Below are positions 1-11,900 of a DNA stretch of 64,000 bases, piece after piece. This DNA is from Antedon mediterranea. Lineage: Eukaryota; Echinodermata; Crinoidea; Comatulida; Antedonidae. Both the position numbers and the translations under genes were made by a program. Position 1 is the stretch's first letter. Each line of letters starts with the position of its first letter. The notes below the pieces were generated by a model. That model was not told the origin of the DNA. It saw only the letters and a list, made by a program, of their open reading frames with translations, and searched no databases. The stretch spans positions 39,853,795-39,917,794 of the forward strand of contig NC_092670.1 of assembly GCF_964355755.1 (NCBI RefSeq), given 5' to 3'.

Positions 1-2029
1 CAGATTACAAAGTGTTTCAAATAATGATCGAACAGTGTGAAGTTCCCAATGAACTGCAGCCCTTTAGTCAAAGGTTGATAAGATGTAGTGATGGCGGCGT
101 CATGGGTGAACGTGGTTGGGAGCGACTTATTAGATTGTTTGGCATGGCCAAATTGGATTTTACCGAAGCTGACAAATTGAAAGATAGCAACGTTATAGAA
201 ACGTACACACGGAGGAAAAGATGCTTAGAGTTAACGGATGAACAAAGAGGTATACAATTAGAAAATAATACAAATTAGTGAAAACTACTAATCTGACATG
301 CTGTGCTTAAGCTGCTGAAACTGCTAATAAATCACTTGCTTAAGCTCAACTTATAAATGTGCTGAAATTACTAAATATATTCTGACATGCTGTAAAGTGT
401 TGCTTAAGTTGTTACAACTTTTAATATGTGCTGAAACTGCTACTATAATAATTATAACATGATGTAAAGTGTTGCTTAAGCTGCTGAAACTGCTAATATA
501 TTACGACATTCTGTAATGTGTTGCTTAAGTTGTTACAAATTATAATATGTGCTGAAATTGCTAAATATATTATGACACGATGTAAAATTAGCAGCTTAAG
601 CTTAAGCACAAGCGCAATCAAAGTCCAGCAGCAAAATGCAATATATGCCTCTAACAGTAAGTGTAGGCCTACATCATGTAAGAATACAGCAGCATAAGCT
701 AAGTAGTACATTTCCTCCTATTTTCAACACTGTCAATAGCAGTGAATACCGGCAAAAGGACCAATACTGCGCATTGGTCCTCGGTGAAATGTATCTATAT
801 GTTTACTCCACTGTTTCAATTCATCCTTATTAATATTTTTTGTATAAAAATCCGTATTTTAATGATTGAATGGATGGAATTCAGTATAGAAACGAATCAA
901 ATTTTCTCCTACTATCTCCGTATGAACTCTTACCAGTAAAACCATGGAAAGAATTATCTAATAATTTATAATTTAGATTTTGAACCACCAGAGCCTATCA
1001 AAGGCGAGCAAGGTAGCGCTGTTTATGAAAAGACGTTTCGGATGGATGGATGGCAGTCATCATACGAAGATGAAATGGTAAGAAAGGGGTTTAATCTTTG
1101 CATTTTTGTTATGACGACGACGCGGCCAGTATGTTGAAATAAAACTTTGTAGATTTCTGGGCATGCGTATAGACTGGTCATTTAGTTAGATCGAAATATT
1201 TTTATGTCAAAATTAGCACGGTATGAAAGTGAAACAAAACGGTAATACCGACGAAGATTATCTTGAAATGGAAGCGCATCGGATTATTGCTGCAAATCAA
1301 ATAGCAGGCAAACAGTACAGAATTAACTGAAATACAAATTAGATGCCTAAAGCTCTGTCTACACTATCAAACTAATTTTACAAAAAAAAGTGTGATTTAC
1401 CCAAATTAAGTAGTGATATGCCCAAATATAGTAGTGATATGACATCCTCATGTCCATATATGGGCACATCACATTTTTAAACTAACCTGGATCCTCTTTT
1501 ATTTTTTAAAGAAAGGGTAAAGCTTGCTAAGCCTGATATTATTCCAACAAAAACTGACTAAGCCTCATTCACACTGTATTATTAATAATAACCACCTCAT
1601 TAATTACTGGAATACATTTAATGTTGTATCATTCAATTCTTTCAGGTTCCGCCGCCTGCCGATGATTTTGACTTTAATCTTCAAATGTGCCGTCGAATAG
1701 CCGGATATACACAACATTCCTTTTATACTAAACTTCCAGAAGAAATCTGTCATCGTTTAATGTTAAATCTTGACTTGGAAAGGGAAGGTACAAATGGCCC
1801 ACTTGATTGGAGAGCTTTAGCTGACGCAATGGGAATCAAAGCTGACACGATTGAAAAGATGAGAATTGATGGTAAAGACCCAACTTTCAACCTGCTAACG
1901 TTATTAAACAAAACATACAAAACTCCTTACGAGTTTTGTAATACGTTATATGAAAAACTGAGAGAAGCAGAACTTCTTAGGGAAGCTGAATGGGTATCGC
2001 CGTACACATCAGGAGTCGCGCGAAGTTAA
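1..2029 (+). CDS. TIR domain followed by death-like domain adaptor, 5' end outside window
   Basis: Three exons join in phase: 1-249, 977-1077 and 1646-2029, with donors AG|gtatac and ATG|gtaaga, acceptors tttag and ttcag, and a stop at 2027-2029. The first exon encodes the C-terminal part of a TIR domain, including the late motif ERGWERL that corresponds to the FW.RL end of TIR folds. The second gives an acidic linker (DFEPPEPIKG...). The third encodes a helical region with DWRALADAMGIKADTIEKM and KDPTFNLLTLL, the pattern of a death domain of the MyD88/Pelle class. Such proteins act in the cytoplasm in Toll/NF-kB type signalling. MyD88 itself runs death domain then TIR; here the order is reversed. 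The N-terminal half of the TIR domain lies before the window. An alternative is that exon 1 reads through to a stop at 276-278 and the death-domain exons belong to another transcript. The domain calls are fairly safe; the joining is inferred from phase. Confidence 0.6.
290..605. repeat. Degenerate tandem repeat, about 60-65 bp units
   Basis: The first intron of the TIR/death-domain gene holds about five diverged copies of a unit containing TAAAGTGTTGCTTAAG, GTGCTGAAA and a tail like CTAATATATT. It explains most of the non-coding stretch between the first two exons. Confidence 0.6.
1348..1485 (+). mobile_element. Fold-back family A, copy 1, 3' arm truncated
   Basis: The left end AAGCTCTGTCTACACTATCA is intact. 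The element stops after the CACATCACATTTTT segment, so the matching right end is missing. It lies in the intron between the linker exon and the death-domain exon. Confidence 0.75.
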
Positions 2030-3160
2030 GTTACATTGTAATGTATATTCTAATATCTTTAGTATACTTTAATACTGTTTATTAGTATAAATTCAATCAA
2101 CAACGTTTTAAACTTTGAAAACTGTCACTAAGGGGTTATGGATTGGGAGTGATGGTTTGAAATAATTTGTAGTAGAAACACATTACCCAGTATAAGGTGT
2201 TTAGGGAGGGGGGGGGGGGGAGGGCGGAGATACTGGCGTTTTGTGGGTAATGAAGTACAACATGATTAATTGGGATTGTTACTACATTTGAACTGTCCTT
2301 GGGAAGAGTTAAGATTTGTTGACTTTGGTGGGATGGGAAGAGGAGAAAAAAGGCTGGAGCAATTCAGCTGAATTAGATATTTTAATCAGTAGCCAATATG
2401 ACACCTATTCATATTAACAATTTGCAAAGTAAACCAGGACTATTTATAGCTATGTATCGTCGTTTTGGCCTATCATTGTGAAGTTGTTGAAATTTGTACT
2501 GGGAATGATTTTTTTTGTTAATCACCCAAGTGTGAGGGTGCGATTGGAGAGGGGTAGAGTTTAAACTAAATGTTTAATGAACGCCGCCTAAATTCAAGAA
2601 CTTTTATAATTTACTCACCATCGTCTTTGTGTACAAGAGTTAGGCCGGTTGATTGCTCTAAACATCATCGTCTTTATTATTCGCTAACAATAATCACACG
2701 TATTAAAAAAAAAAGTTTATTTCGATATGGTTGAATGATTCTAGAGCATCATACTCTTTCGGGTCAATAGACAAGTATGGCAAAGCGCGAAAATTCCTAG
2801 TAAACACATTTGTTAAATAAATCGTACAAAATATAAATGTTGAATTGTTTTATTGTTTCTTTTGCATATCTAGATAATGAAGTGTTTCTTCAAAATACCA
2901 GACTAAACATTTTGGCAAATTTAAACCTAATACAGCTCAAATTAGCAATTGAAGTGACGGTACTAGATATCTCTTGTACCGTATGTTAACAACAGTGAAA
3001 ACTCATGAGGTAGATTTTGCTATACACTTGTGACGTCACAGCAATTTACGGCGACGGCTGTACGGTGAGCGCGTGCGGCGATATCGTAAATCTCGCGATT
3101 ATTCTGAAATCATATGTACATCCCTAAACGTTGTTAAAATATGGTTCTCGGTAAAGTTGT
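2030..3160. other. Intergenic stretch without a recognised gene
   Basis: I see only AT-rich sequence and a run of 14 Gs near 2207-2220 inside a GA-rich purine tract. An AATAAA is present near 2815, rather far from the upstream stop codon to be its poly(A) signal. Confidence 0.5.
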
Positions 3161-3214
3161 CCTTTAAGGGGAAACTTGGTTAGGTCCAAAATATATATTT
3201 CAATACTCATTCAG

Positions 3215-3451
3215 AATATTCCTCGTTTTAAATACTCTTCTTGGTGTATGTATGAGCTAAATTTTGCTTTAGATGATGCTGTAAAACGTTTACCAGATTA
3301 CAAAGTGTTACAAATAATGATCGAACACTGTGAAGTTCCCAATGAACTGCAGCCATTTAGTGAAAAGTTGATAAGATGTAGTGATGGCGTCATGGATGAA
3401 CGTGGTTGGAAGCGACTTTACAACTTTGTAACAACTCTCAAACAACAGTAA
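3215..3451 (+). CDS. Second TIR-domain 3' exon, partial gene
   Basis: After an acceptor attcag|AAT, the frame encodes NIPRFKYSSWCMYELNFAL, the SxWCxxEL signature in the middle of TIR domains, then DYKVLQIMIEHCEVPNEL and DERGWKRL, and ends with a stop at 3449-3451. That is about 78 residues, roughly the second half of a TIR domain. The last 125 or so bases before the stop are about 90% identical to window positions 1-129, with a 3-bp difference (GGC) in between, so this is a recent local duplicate. No upstream exon with the first half of the TIR domain was found nearby. It could be a separate terminal exon, an alternative 3' exon of the gene at 1-2029, or a duplicated pseudo-exon. Confidence 0.5.
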   Translation, partial: NIPRFKYSSWCMYELNFALDDAVKRLPDYKVLQIMIEHCEVPNELQPFSEKLIRCSDGVMDERGWKRLYNFVTTLKQQ

Positions 3452-3679
3452 TTGGAATTTTTTAGCCAATTCAAAACGTCGGTGTAACGAATTAGAAATG
3501 TAATGTTGTTTATGATTGGTTGATGAAAATACTTGATCAAAAAATTGATAATCAAACGACCTCTATTTATCTGTCGACTCTTTATTCCTCAGTAAAAATA
3601 TTAAATGTGGCCATTCATAATTTGGTCACGTGTCCATGTGAGAGTGCATTTCTTAATGAGTAATCAGGCTACCCTATAC

Positions 3680-3800
3680 TAAGCTCTGAGCTCTAAGTGT
3701 GATGTGCCCAAATATGGTAGTGATATGCTTAAATATGGTAGTGATATGATATGGGCACATCACATTTTTTTGTCACATAAAATTTGATAGTGTAGACTTT
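3680..3800 (+). mobile_element. Fold-back family A, copy 2, left arm mostly lost
   Basis: It starts with a shortened left end (AAGCTCTGAGCTCTAAG) directly joined to GTGTGATGTGCCCAAATATGG, and carries two copies of the internal TATGGTAGTGATATG module. The right end TTTGATAGTGTAGAC is present. Confidence 0.7.
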
Positions 3801-4589
3801 AGATTTATTGATATATTTATATAAATTTAAGTCACTGCCATGACTGGTTCTAGGTTAGAAATGTGTACATTTTGTGCTATTTTCATATGATAATCAATCA
3901 ACTAGATACAATTTAAATTTGAAATATTTTGTTCAAACCAAACTGTATTTACATACAAGCATGATTGAGAGATATATATCCATTACATCTGATAGGTTAA
4001 TGCTGAAAAATACTTGCACACTCAAATTTTGAAAAACACAAACTACAAATTAAAATTATTATTATGGTTAGTTAAACAAACATTCAATCTCAATACTGTA
4101 AAACAATTATAAAATCTCTCTTCTTTTATTTCATAATTCATTAACTTTTTTTCTTCATACATTCGACATTATACCATAGTTAAAATCATGACTTAAAATA
4201 CAAGGTGGATGAGAATGTTTTTCTATTCACAACTCACTAGCATAGTTTTGAATGCGAGAACAATTGAATGAAGCAAAGACAGCCGTATTACACATGACCA
4301 TCTTATATTATTCACACATGTTTGTGTTTTTAATACTAATCTGAGAATTGTAAAATAGAAGTGAAAATAAATTGGGGTATTGGAAGAAAACCATATGCAG
4401 TATGAACCAATCAGGAGCTACCGGATCATAATGGTCTGAGGGGAGAGTACCTGCTAAGTGTCCTTTAGTATTTATAATATTTGATAATTTAACTATTTAT
4501 TAAATGTAAATAAGAAATCAATAAGCAATGCATACATCAACTGAAACCAGTCAAGGATGACCTGATGCAATCAGTAATGAGGATGGGTA

Positions 4590-4751
4590 ATGCTTGGTGC
4601 CCACTAGAGACGCAGCATTGGGACGTAACGATACGTAAGTGAGTTGACCAATCACAAGCGATGGATTATTCAAACTGCCACTTGTCATTGGTCAACACAC
4701 TTGCGTTGCGTTTATGTCTTTGCGGTGCGTCCTAGTGGGAACCAAGCTTTA
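4590..4751. mobile_element. Fold-back family B, copy 1
   Basis: Both ends are visible (GCTTGGTGCCCACTAGAGAC at the left, GTGGGAACCAAGCTTTA at the right). The core GACCAATCACAAGCGATGG is followed by its partial complement TTGTCATTGGTCAA. It is a near-complete palindrome with no coding capacity. Confidence 0.75.
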
Positions 4752-5837
4752 GCAAGTCAAGTTACAAGTAATTGCTTTACAGTGTTTAGTACAGGACTGC
4801 AATTCATTAGCAAAAGCAGGGCTAAACTCGGTTTGATGGAATTGCATTTTCTTGACCTACTTTTAGCTACAAATGTAATATAACAGAAAGAAGTACAAAA
4901 CAAGTATAGATTCTCTGCTTTTGTATATTAATTTAAAACAATTTCCTTTTCTTTTTAGAAAAAAAAGTTACTCTATTTATGATCATTCTCCTGTTTAGTG
5001 TGCATATCAGTTTTTTTAATGTTAAATATGATAAATTGAATGCAGTGCAAATAAATTTCATATTGAATTTAGAATATAACAAAGACGTGTAATGTAGTCA
5101 TTATTTGGCGAACATGTTTTGATTAGTATTTTGCCATGATAAATCTAGATTGTATTCAAGCCCTTATAATACCTCTTTTACACTGCGAGCTTAGAACAAA
5201 CCTGTGTCGCGTTTTGATAATTTCACACCTGATTTATTAACCTGGAAATGACACGGGTTGCGTGTATTTACACTGTAAAATAGCAACCCATGTAAAGATT
5301 CTGGAGAATAAAGAAACACCTAATAACCGCTCATTATACCTTCTACAATTTTTTTTTATGACAATACAAAAAAACTATGCGCGACTGTCTGCACAGCAAA
5401 CATGCAAGTACACAGGTACATCACGTCCCTGAATCAGCGACCCGGGTAATTTTTTTTTTTTAATACTCGCCTACATTTCCGCATTTCTGCGTCTTGGGTA
5501 CAAATCGTGTTACACAATTGCGGATCACCTCCGCATTTTTGCTGCCGGTTTAAAGGGGAAAACTTGATAATTATGTTTGCTATCGCATAGTACATTTGCA
5601 CCCATATATAAAAAATGTTTTTGTCTGTCTTTTACAAAGGCATTTCAAATAGCTGTTGTTCATTTGCACTTTATTGTTAGTTGCAGCGAGTATTTATATC
5701 TGTCATGTTTTGGAAATATAAAATTACCTATACAGTTTTATTCAGGTCAGGTTAAACCAATATAAATGTTATTTTAGGCCGTAGACCATAATGATGATGA
5801 TGATATTACTCTGAGCACCTTTCTTTATAATTTCTTA

Positions 5838-5843
5838 TTTATT
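5838..5843 (-). terminator. Poly(A) signal candidate for the OSR1/SPAK gene
   Basis: AATAAA on the minus strand lies about 130 bp after the stop codon at 5974. It is the nearest hexamer in that direction; no transcript evidence. Confidence 0.4.
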
Positions 5844-5973
5844 GATTAAAACATTTGCAACTGTAAAGACTTTGTTTGGTTTGAAAGACTATTGAGAAAC
5901 CACAATAGATTCTTCTGTTTAAATTGTCTTATCAAATAATATATATTTAAGAATTTACTTAGCTCTGGTGAAT

Positions 5974-8900
5974 TTAAGACAAAGTTAATTGAGCAAAACC
6001 AATTAATGCTTTATCATCCGGTGCTTCGTTTGGTGCTGATTTCTGTAAGATTAAAGATTTGATAAACAATCTAAAAGTAAATCAATTTAAACTAGGAAGC
6101 TTTAAATTTGTAACCTTTGACCTATGTATGTGTCGTTACTTAAACTAAGAATCACCCAAAACTGCGATGAGGAATAAGAACGTACTAATGTCCCATTAAC
6201 ATAATGTAACTAGGTCAGGTTGAAAGCTCCATATTATAAGTAATCAGTATAATATTATTCTCAATCTATAAAAGTAAATGTAATTTAATATACTGTACAC
6301 CAAGCATTAAAACTTCATGCTATTGTACATATTATTATTATTAAAACGTAACTAAAGGCAAATTACATTACAAAGAAAGAAAAGTACACTTACAAGTTTA
6401 AAGACGAACGATTTAACATCTGGTTGCTCAACAACCTTCCGGAGGTTAGCTGCAACTACAATAAATAACAAATAAATATACAATTTGAATAAATAATGTT
6501 CAATATGTTTAAATTTTACATTGTGTGTCATTCCATGGGTGATTCAATTGTAAATCTATAAATACAATATCTAACATATGACAATATTGTTGGCAAATAA
6601 ACACATTATTACTAAACCAAAGATACCAAAGATCTGTCTACACTATCAAACTTTATGTGACAACAAAAAATGTGATGTGTTCTTGTATGGACACAATGTC
6701 ATATCACTACCATATTTAGGCACATCACATTTTTTTTGTCTAACTAGTTTGATAGTGTAAACAGAGCTTTAAACCTAGGATACTTTCAAATTGTACAAAG
6801 TTTGTCCTCAAAATAGTGTCTTACCGACAACAAAGTCTTGACCATCTATGAGGTCAGCATTAACAAGTTCCTGGGAAAGTCCTTCTGGTGTGTCCTTCTC
6901 TGGTGTGAATTCAAAACGTATGTCATGTAACTCCTTCTTTTCATTTCTGTAGCCGAAGAAGAAATCAGTAATTAAAGAACTATTTTTCACCAGTAGTATT
7001 AGAAAACAGTGCTTTTCATCATCATGCATTCTCCTAATATTTTATTTCATTTATTGTTTGTTTCATTTGTGTGTTGACTCCACTTGCAAGAAGCATCTCT
7101 CAACAATAGAACACAATAATCAACATCACAGCACACACTAAAGCTTGGTTTGGATTTTTTTAAATGTCATACGCATCCAACAGTGAGTAACTCGCCAATT
7201 ACAGGATGGATAAACTATTTTAGTAATATATCGTGCTTATAAACTAAGTCTCATTTGAGGCTTAAGGAGTGGAGTTAAAAGAGTCGTGAGTTACAACCCC
7301 GGCACTAGGTCAGGATTCACTGGCACTAGGTCAGGATTGAAAACTGGCACTAGGTCAGGATTGAACCCCAGGGATTGGAAGGCAAGCACGTTAACCACCA
7401 AGCTACAGCTCCACTACTATTTTTACCTTAGCCTAAGAACAAGCGATATAGTCTTCATCCCTTCACTTGTTGGTGCTGACTCTTTAACGCTCTCTTTCAC
7501 TTCATGATGAGTTTCAACTGCCGGCTTTTCTGGCGGTTGTTCATCTTTACTAGTTTCTGTATTATCGTCATTCGCTTCTCGTTTCGCTTCGTCCAACTGC
7601 CTTTTGATCTCGGCGTGGTCGATTTTAACACGGGGTGAACGACCTATACTAGCAGCGCGCCCTTCTTCACTTTCGCTGTCCAATTCTTCATCAGACCATT
7701 CCCAACTGCCGTCTTCTGTGCGATGAAGACGACCACTAGATCCTGGGACACGTTTCACCTTAAAATAATATTAAAAAATCGTACTATAATCAAGACCAAA
7801 TAAAACTGCTTAAGTCACATGTTATCATATAGGAAAACTGCAGGAGAATGGCATGTGAAGGTGGGTTTTATAACATAGTATTCTTACCTTTTGACTCCTG
7901 TCCTGTAAAGAAGGTCCCTGGTCTAATAAATTTTCTTCTAGAAATTGTTTACCTTTAGCTTTCTTGAAAAATGGCATTTTAAGCAACTCTGCAGCAGTAG
8001 GTCTATAAAAAAAAACAATGAAAAGTTTGCATATCAAAGTCTACATATTCAAGTAATCTGGCTACTGTATTTTTTTTTTAAGAAAGGGTAAAGCTCTTTC
8101 TGAATGTAGGGAATGAGCTGTTAGGAGCTCATTGTACCAAGCTTCTGCATTATGAGGTAGGGTGGCCAGTTCCTTTCCACGCCACCTTATCCTCCCTAGT
8201 ATTTTCAACCAGGTACCCATTTACAACTGAATGGCCCCTGGAAGTTGTTCTTATCGGGAACCTGGGGTGGACTGCAAAGGGAAGATCTGTGATACCTAAT
8301 GACAACAATTTGCTTAAGGCTTACCTTAATGTAGGCGTCTTTTGCAGACATTTACTGATCATTTTCTTAAATTCTTTACTATATTTCTTTTGGTCATCCT
8401 TGTTGTCAATACCGTACTCTAATGTTGGTGGATCATTTTGCAAAGTTAACATAAGTACCTTAAAATATAAAATATTGTAATATTAAAATGGATGGTAATA
8501 GAGAACATGGAGTCAAATGGATGGTAATACAGAACATGGAGTCAAATGGATGGTAATACAGAACATGGAGTCAAATGGATGGTAATACAGAACATGGAGT
8601 CCAATGGATGGTAATACAGAACATGGAGTCCAGTATATGAAAATAAGTGTATGTATAAATAATGCTCTGCAAACTAAAGCTCTGTCTACACTATCAAATT
8701 GTATGTGACAAAAATATAAATGGACATGATGATGTCATATCACCACCATATTTGGGCACATCACACTTTTTTTGGTCAAACTAGTTTGATAGTGTGGACA
8801 GAGCTTTAGACAGTAAGGCAAAGCTCACCAAACATTGTACATAAAAAATTGTTTTAGTAAGGTTGTATGCGAAACATTATTTCAAACTTATACTACTTTT

Positions 8901-11900
8901 GATTATATGATTTTGATTAAATATACTGACTGTTCAGTCAACTCTGTCAATACCAGACACCTTTGGGCAGGCCAAATATGTCTGGTTTTCCGGAAAGTCT
9001 GGTATTCGGAATGTGTTTTTAATGTTAAAAACAAATTTGGGACCTTTTGGACCACAAGAAAAGTCAGGTATTGAGAGAGCTGAATGTATAACTACATTAA
9101 GAAACAAACCTTCATTGGAGGAAACTTGGAGTAGGGTGCTGTACCAGTAGCCAACTCAATTGCCGTGATACCAAAACTCCAGATATCAGCTTTAAAATCA
9201 TACCCAGAAATCTGAAGAAAAAAATTAGCAATGGTTTTTGATTTGTTCAAGTATCGAATCAGTCTATCAATTACGACTGAAAAAACAATTTAATGTAAGA
9301 GGTGAGTTCATATTATGGTGTAGCAGTTAGTTGGAATAATTGATGCATTTTATGTAAGGTCAAAATTTGAGTAGCGAAAGCCGATTTATTTTGGTCTTGT
9401 TTATTATATTTGTTTTATATTGAAGTTTCTATATTATGTTATGAAAGTGACAATAAAGTATTACACACAATATAGCAAGATCCGTTTCAGTGGCGGATCC
9501 AGGATTTTAAAATAGGGGGGCCTAAAATTGGTGAAATGAAGGGCTGAGCTTAATTTGATGTCCTATCTTTTGCATTACAATTTGCGAAATTTAAGGTGGG
9601 GCAGGGCTGGCTGCCCACCTCCCCTTGAATCTTCCCCCTGCATTTTGAATGTTAAGGTGTGTGTACACCGAGCAATTGGGATAAGCAACAACAAAAACCT
9701 AAAACAGTGAGAGGGGGTTGTTGAGGGGGGATGGGGGGTTGTTGAGGGGGATGGGGGTTGTTGAGGGGGGGGATGGGGGTTGAGGGGGCAGGGTGTTGTT
9801 ACCTGCTCCATGACCTCAGGGGCCATCCAGCAAGGTGTTCCTACAAACGTTGTACGATATTTATCTCTTGACATGTCACCACTCGTAGCCAACCAGCTAC
9901 TAACTCCAAAGTCAGCTAACTTAACTGACCCATCATCACCCAACAAGATGTTACCAGCTTTCACATCCCTAATAACAAAAGGACATATTGTTAAATATGT
10001 TGAAAGACGTTTACTGACCGTAGCTTGACCAAGAATCTGGCACAATTTGCAGAATAACATTACAAATTTATAATCAGTTAAAAAAACAATTAAAGACTTC
10101 AACCAATGCTATGACAGTATGTTGGATTATCTTAAGCTCTGTCTAGACACTATCAAAGTAGTTTGACAAAAAAGGTGTGATGTGCCCATATACAGTAGTG
10201 GTATGCCCAAATATGGTTGTGATATGACATCATCATGTCCATATATGGGCACTTCACATTTTGTTGTCACACAAAGTTTAATAGGGTAGGCAAGGCTTTA
10301 GATATGTTAAATAATATAAACATATTACACATTTATTTAACGACCTCTTTCTCATCTATTATAAACAAAACTATTGCATAATAACAAAAATGTCTATCAA
10401 ATGTAATGTTTTGCTTAGAATGTTTCTATTCCAAAATATGAATTTCCATTCATCCCTTTTTTACCAACATACCTATGGATTTGACCACTTTCATGTAAAT
10501 ACTCCAATCCTTTCAAAACTTCTCGTAAAATTGTTGCTATAGTAATTTCATCTAATAATTCTCCTTTATTTTTACCCTTCTTTATCTTGTGTTTTATAAT
10601 ATCTAACACAGACCCTGTAAAGAAAAAAACAGAATATATACATAATTAAAATGTACAGAACATGATGAGATGGGATTACACAACTAATGCTCAATTGCTA
10701 TTTTTAAAAAGAATGACGCAGATAAATCTAGTGAAAATCATCTTTTTATTCTGAAGCTCTTTCTACACTATTAAATTTTATGTGACAAAAAAATGTGATG
10801 TGTCCATATATGGACATGATGATGTCATATCACTATCATATTTGGGCTTACCACTACTGTATATGGGCACATCACACCTTTTTTGTCAAACTAGTTTGAT
10901 AGTGTGGACAGAGCTTTAGTGTAGTAATGATTTGGCTAAATTAGTATTTTACCTGCAGATAACAATTTCATTACAAGCCATAGTTCTTCATTAAACACAA
11001 ATGATGTGTAGTAGGTGACGACATTCTCATGTTTGCAATGTCCCATAAACTGGATTTCCTTCTACAAAATAAATGGATGATTGATGGAGTTTAATTTATT
11101 GATGAATTGATTGACTAAAATATACATTAATGACATATTGAGAGGCTACCAAACAGCACTCATTGGTCTGTCCACGACAGGGCCTGAATCAACACCTGTG
11201 TACATCCTTAAGCCCCCCCCCCCCCCACAGCCTTCTTCAACATATTTCAATGCCCGTTTTTTTCGTCTGGGAACGGCTCAGGGGCTTACTGTAGTACATA
11301 AGCTCAGAGGCCCTGGGTTTAGCTAGTGAGCGCTTATAGCTGTTACGCTACTGGGTACATCTCTTTAGATAGAAGAAGCACCAAGTTCTTTCAAGTGCAC
11401 ACAATTTGATTATGTAGTACAGTGTACCTCTAGTTTTAAGTCCCTATTACAGAAGACTTTAAACTGCTCGGCCACTTGACTACTGTAAATACGAAATAAT
11501 AAAAAGTATTGTTTGTTACTAACCCAGAGCTCATCCATGGATGTCATGCATTTTTCCAAATTAATTCTTTTGATCGCAACCTTTTCTTCCCGAGCTTTAC
11601 AGTAGGCCTCTTGCACATATGCAGTTGCTCCATGACCTACAAGAAAACCATTCAAGTAGTAAATTCAAATTAGTATTCCTTGATTTTTACGCACAATATT
11701 GATTTTACTTTCCAATATGGTAAGTAGGCTAATGTCAGGTACCTACTTACAATAACATGATTTATTACCTATTGCAATGTTAACCTAAATAATCTTCTGA
11801 ATTATTAAGTAAGATGTGTATGAAACTCATACGGATGAAATAATTGGAAATAATATTATGAAAAAATATTGTATAATAAAAAATTGATGACCAAACAATA

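Larger units (their letters stand above)
3452..5820. other. Intergenic region between TIR exon and OSR1 3' end
   Basis: Apart from one family A and one family B fold-back element, listed separately, I see no gene. A stretch around 5160-5560 has unusual composition (CCCGGG, CCGCATTT twice) and may be a decayed transposon, but no clear ends were found. Confidence 0.4.

Noticed and set aside
1222-1330. Open frame MKVKQNGNTDEDYLEMEAHR... in the intron before the death-like exon
   Set aside because: It looks protein-like but no phase-compatible acceptor/donor pair fits between the neighbouring exons, and the neighbours already join in phase without it. It could be a relic or alternative exon; not supported.
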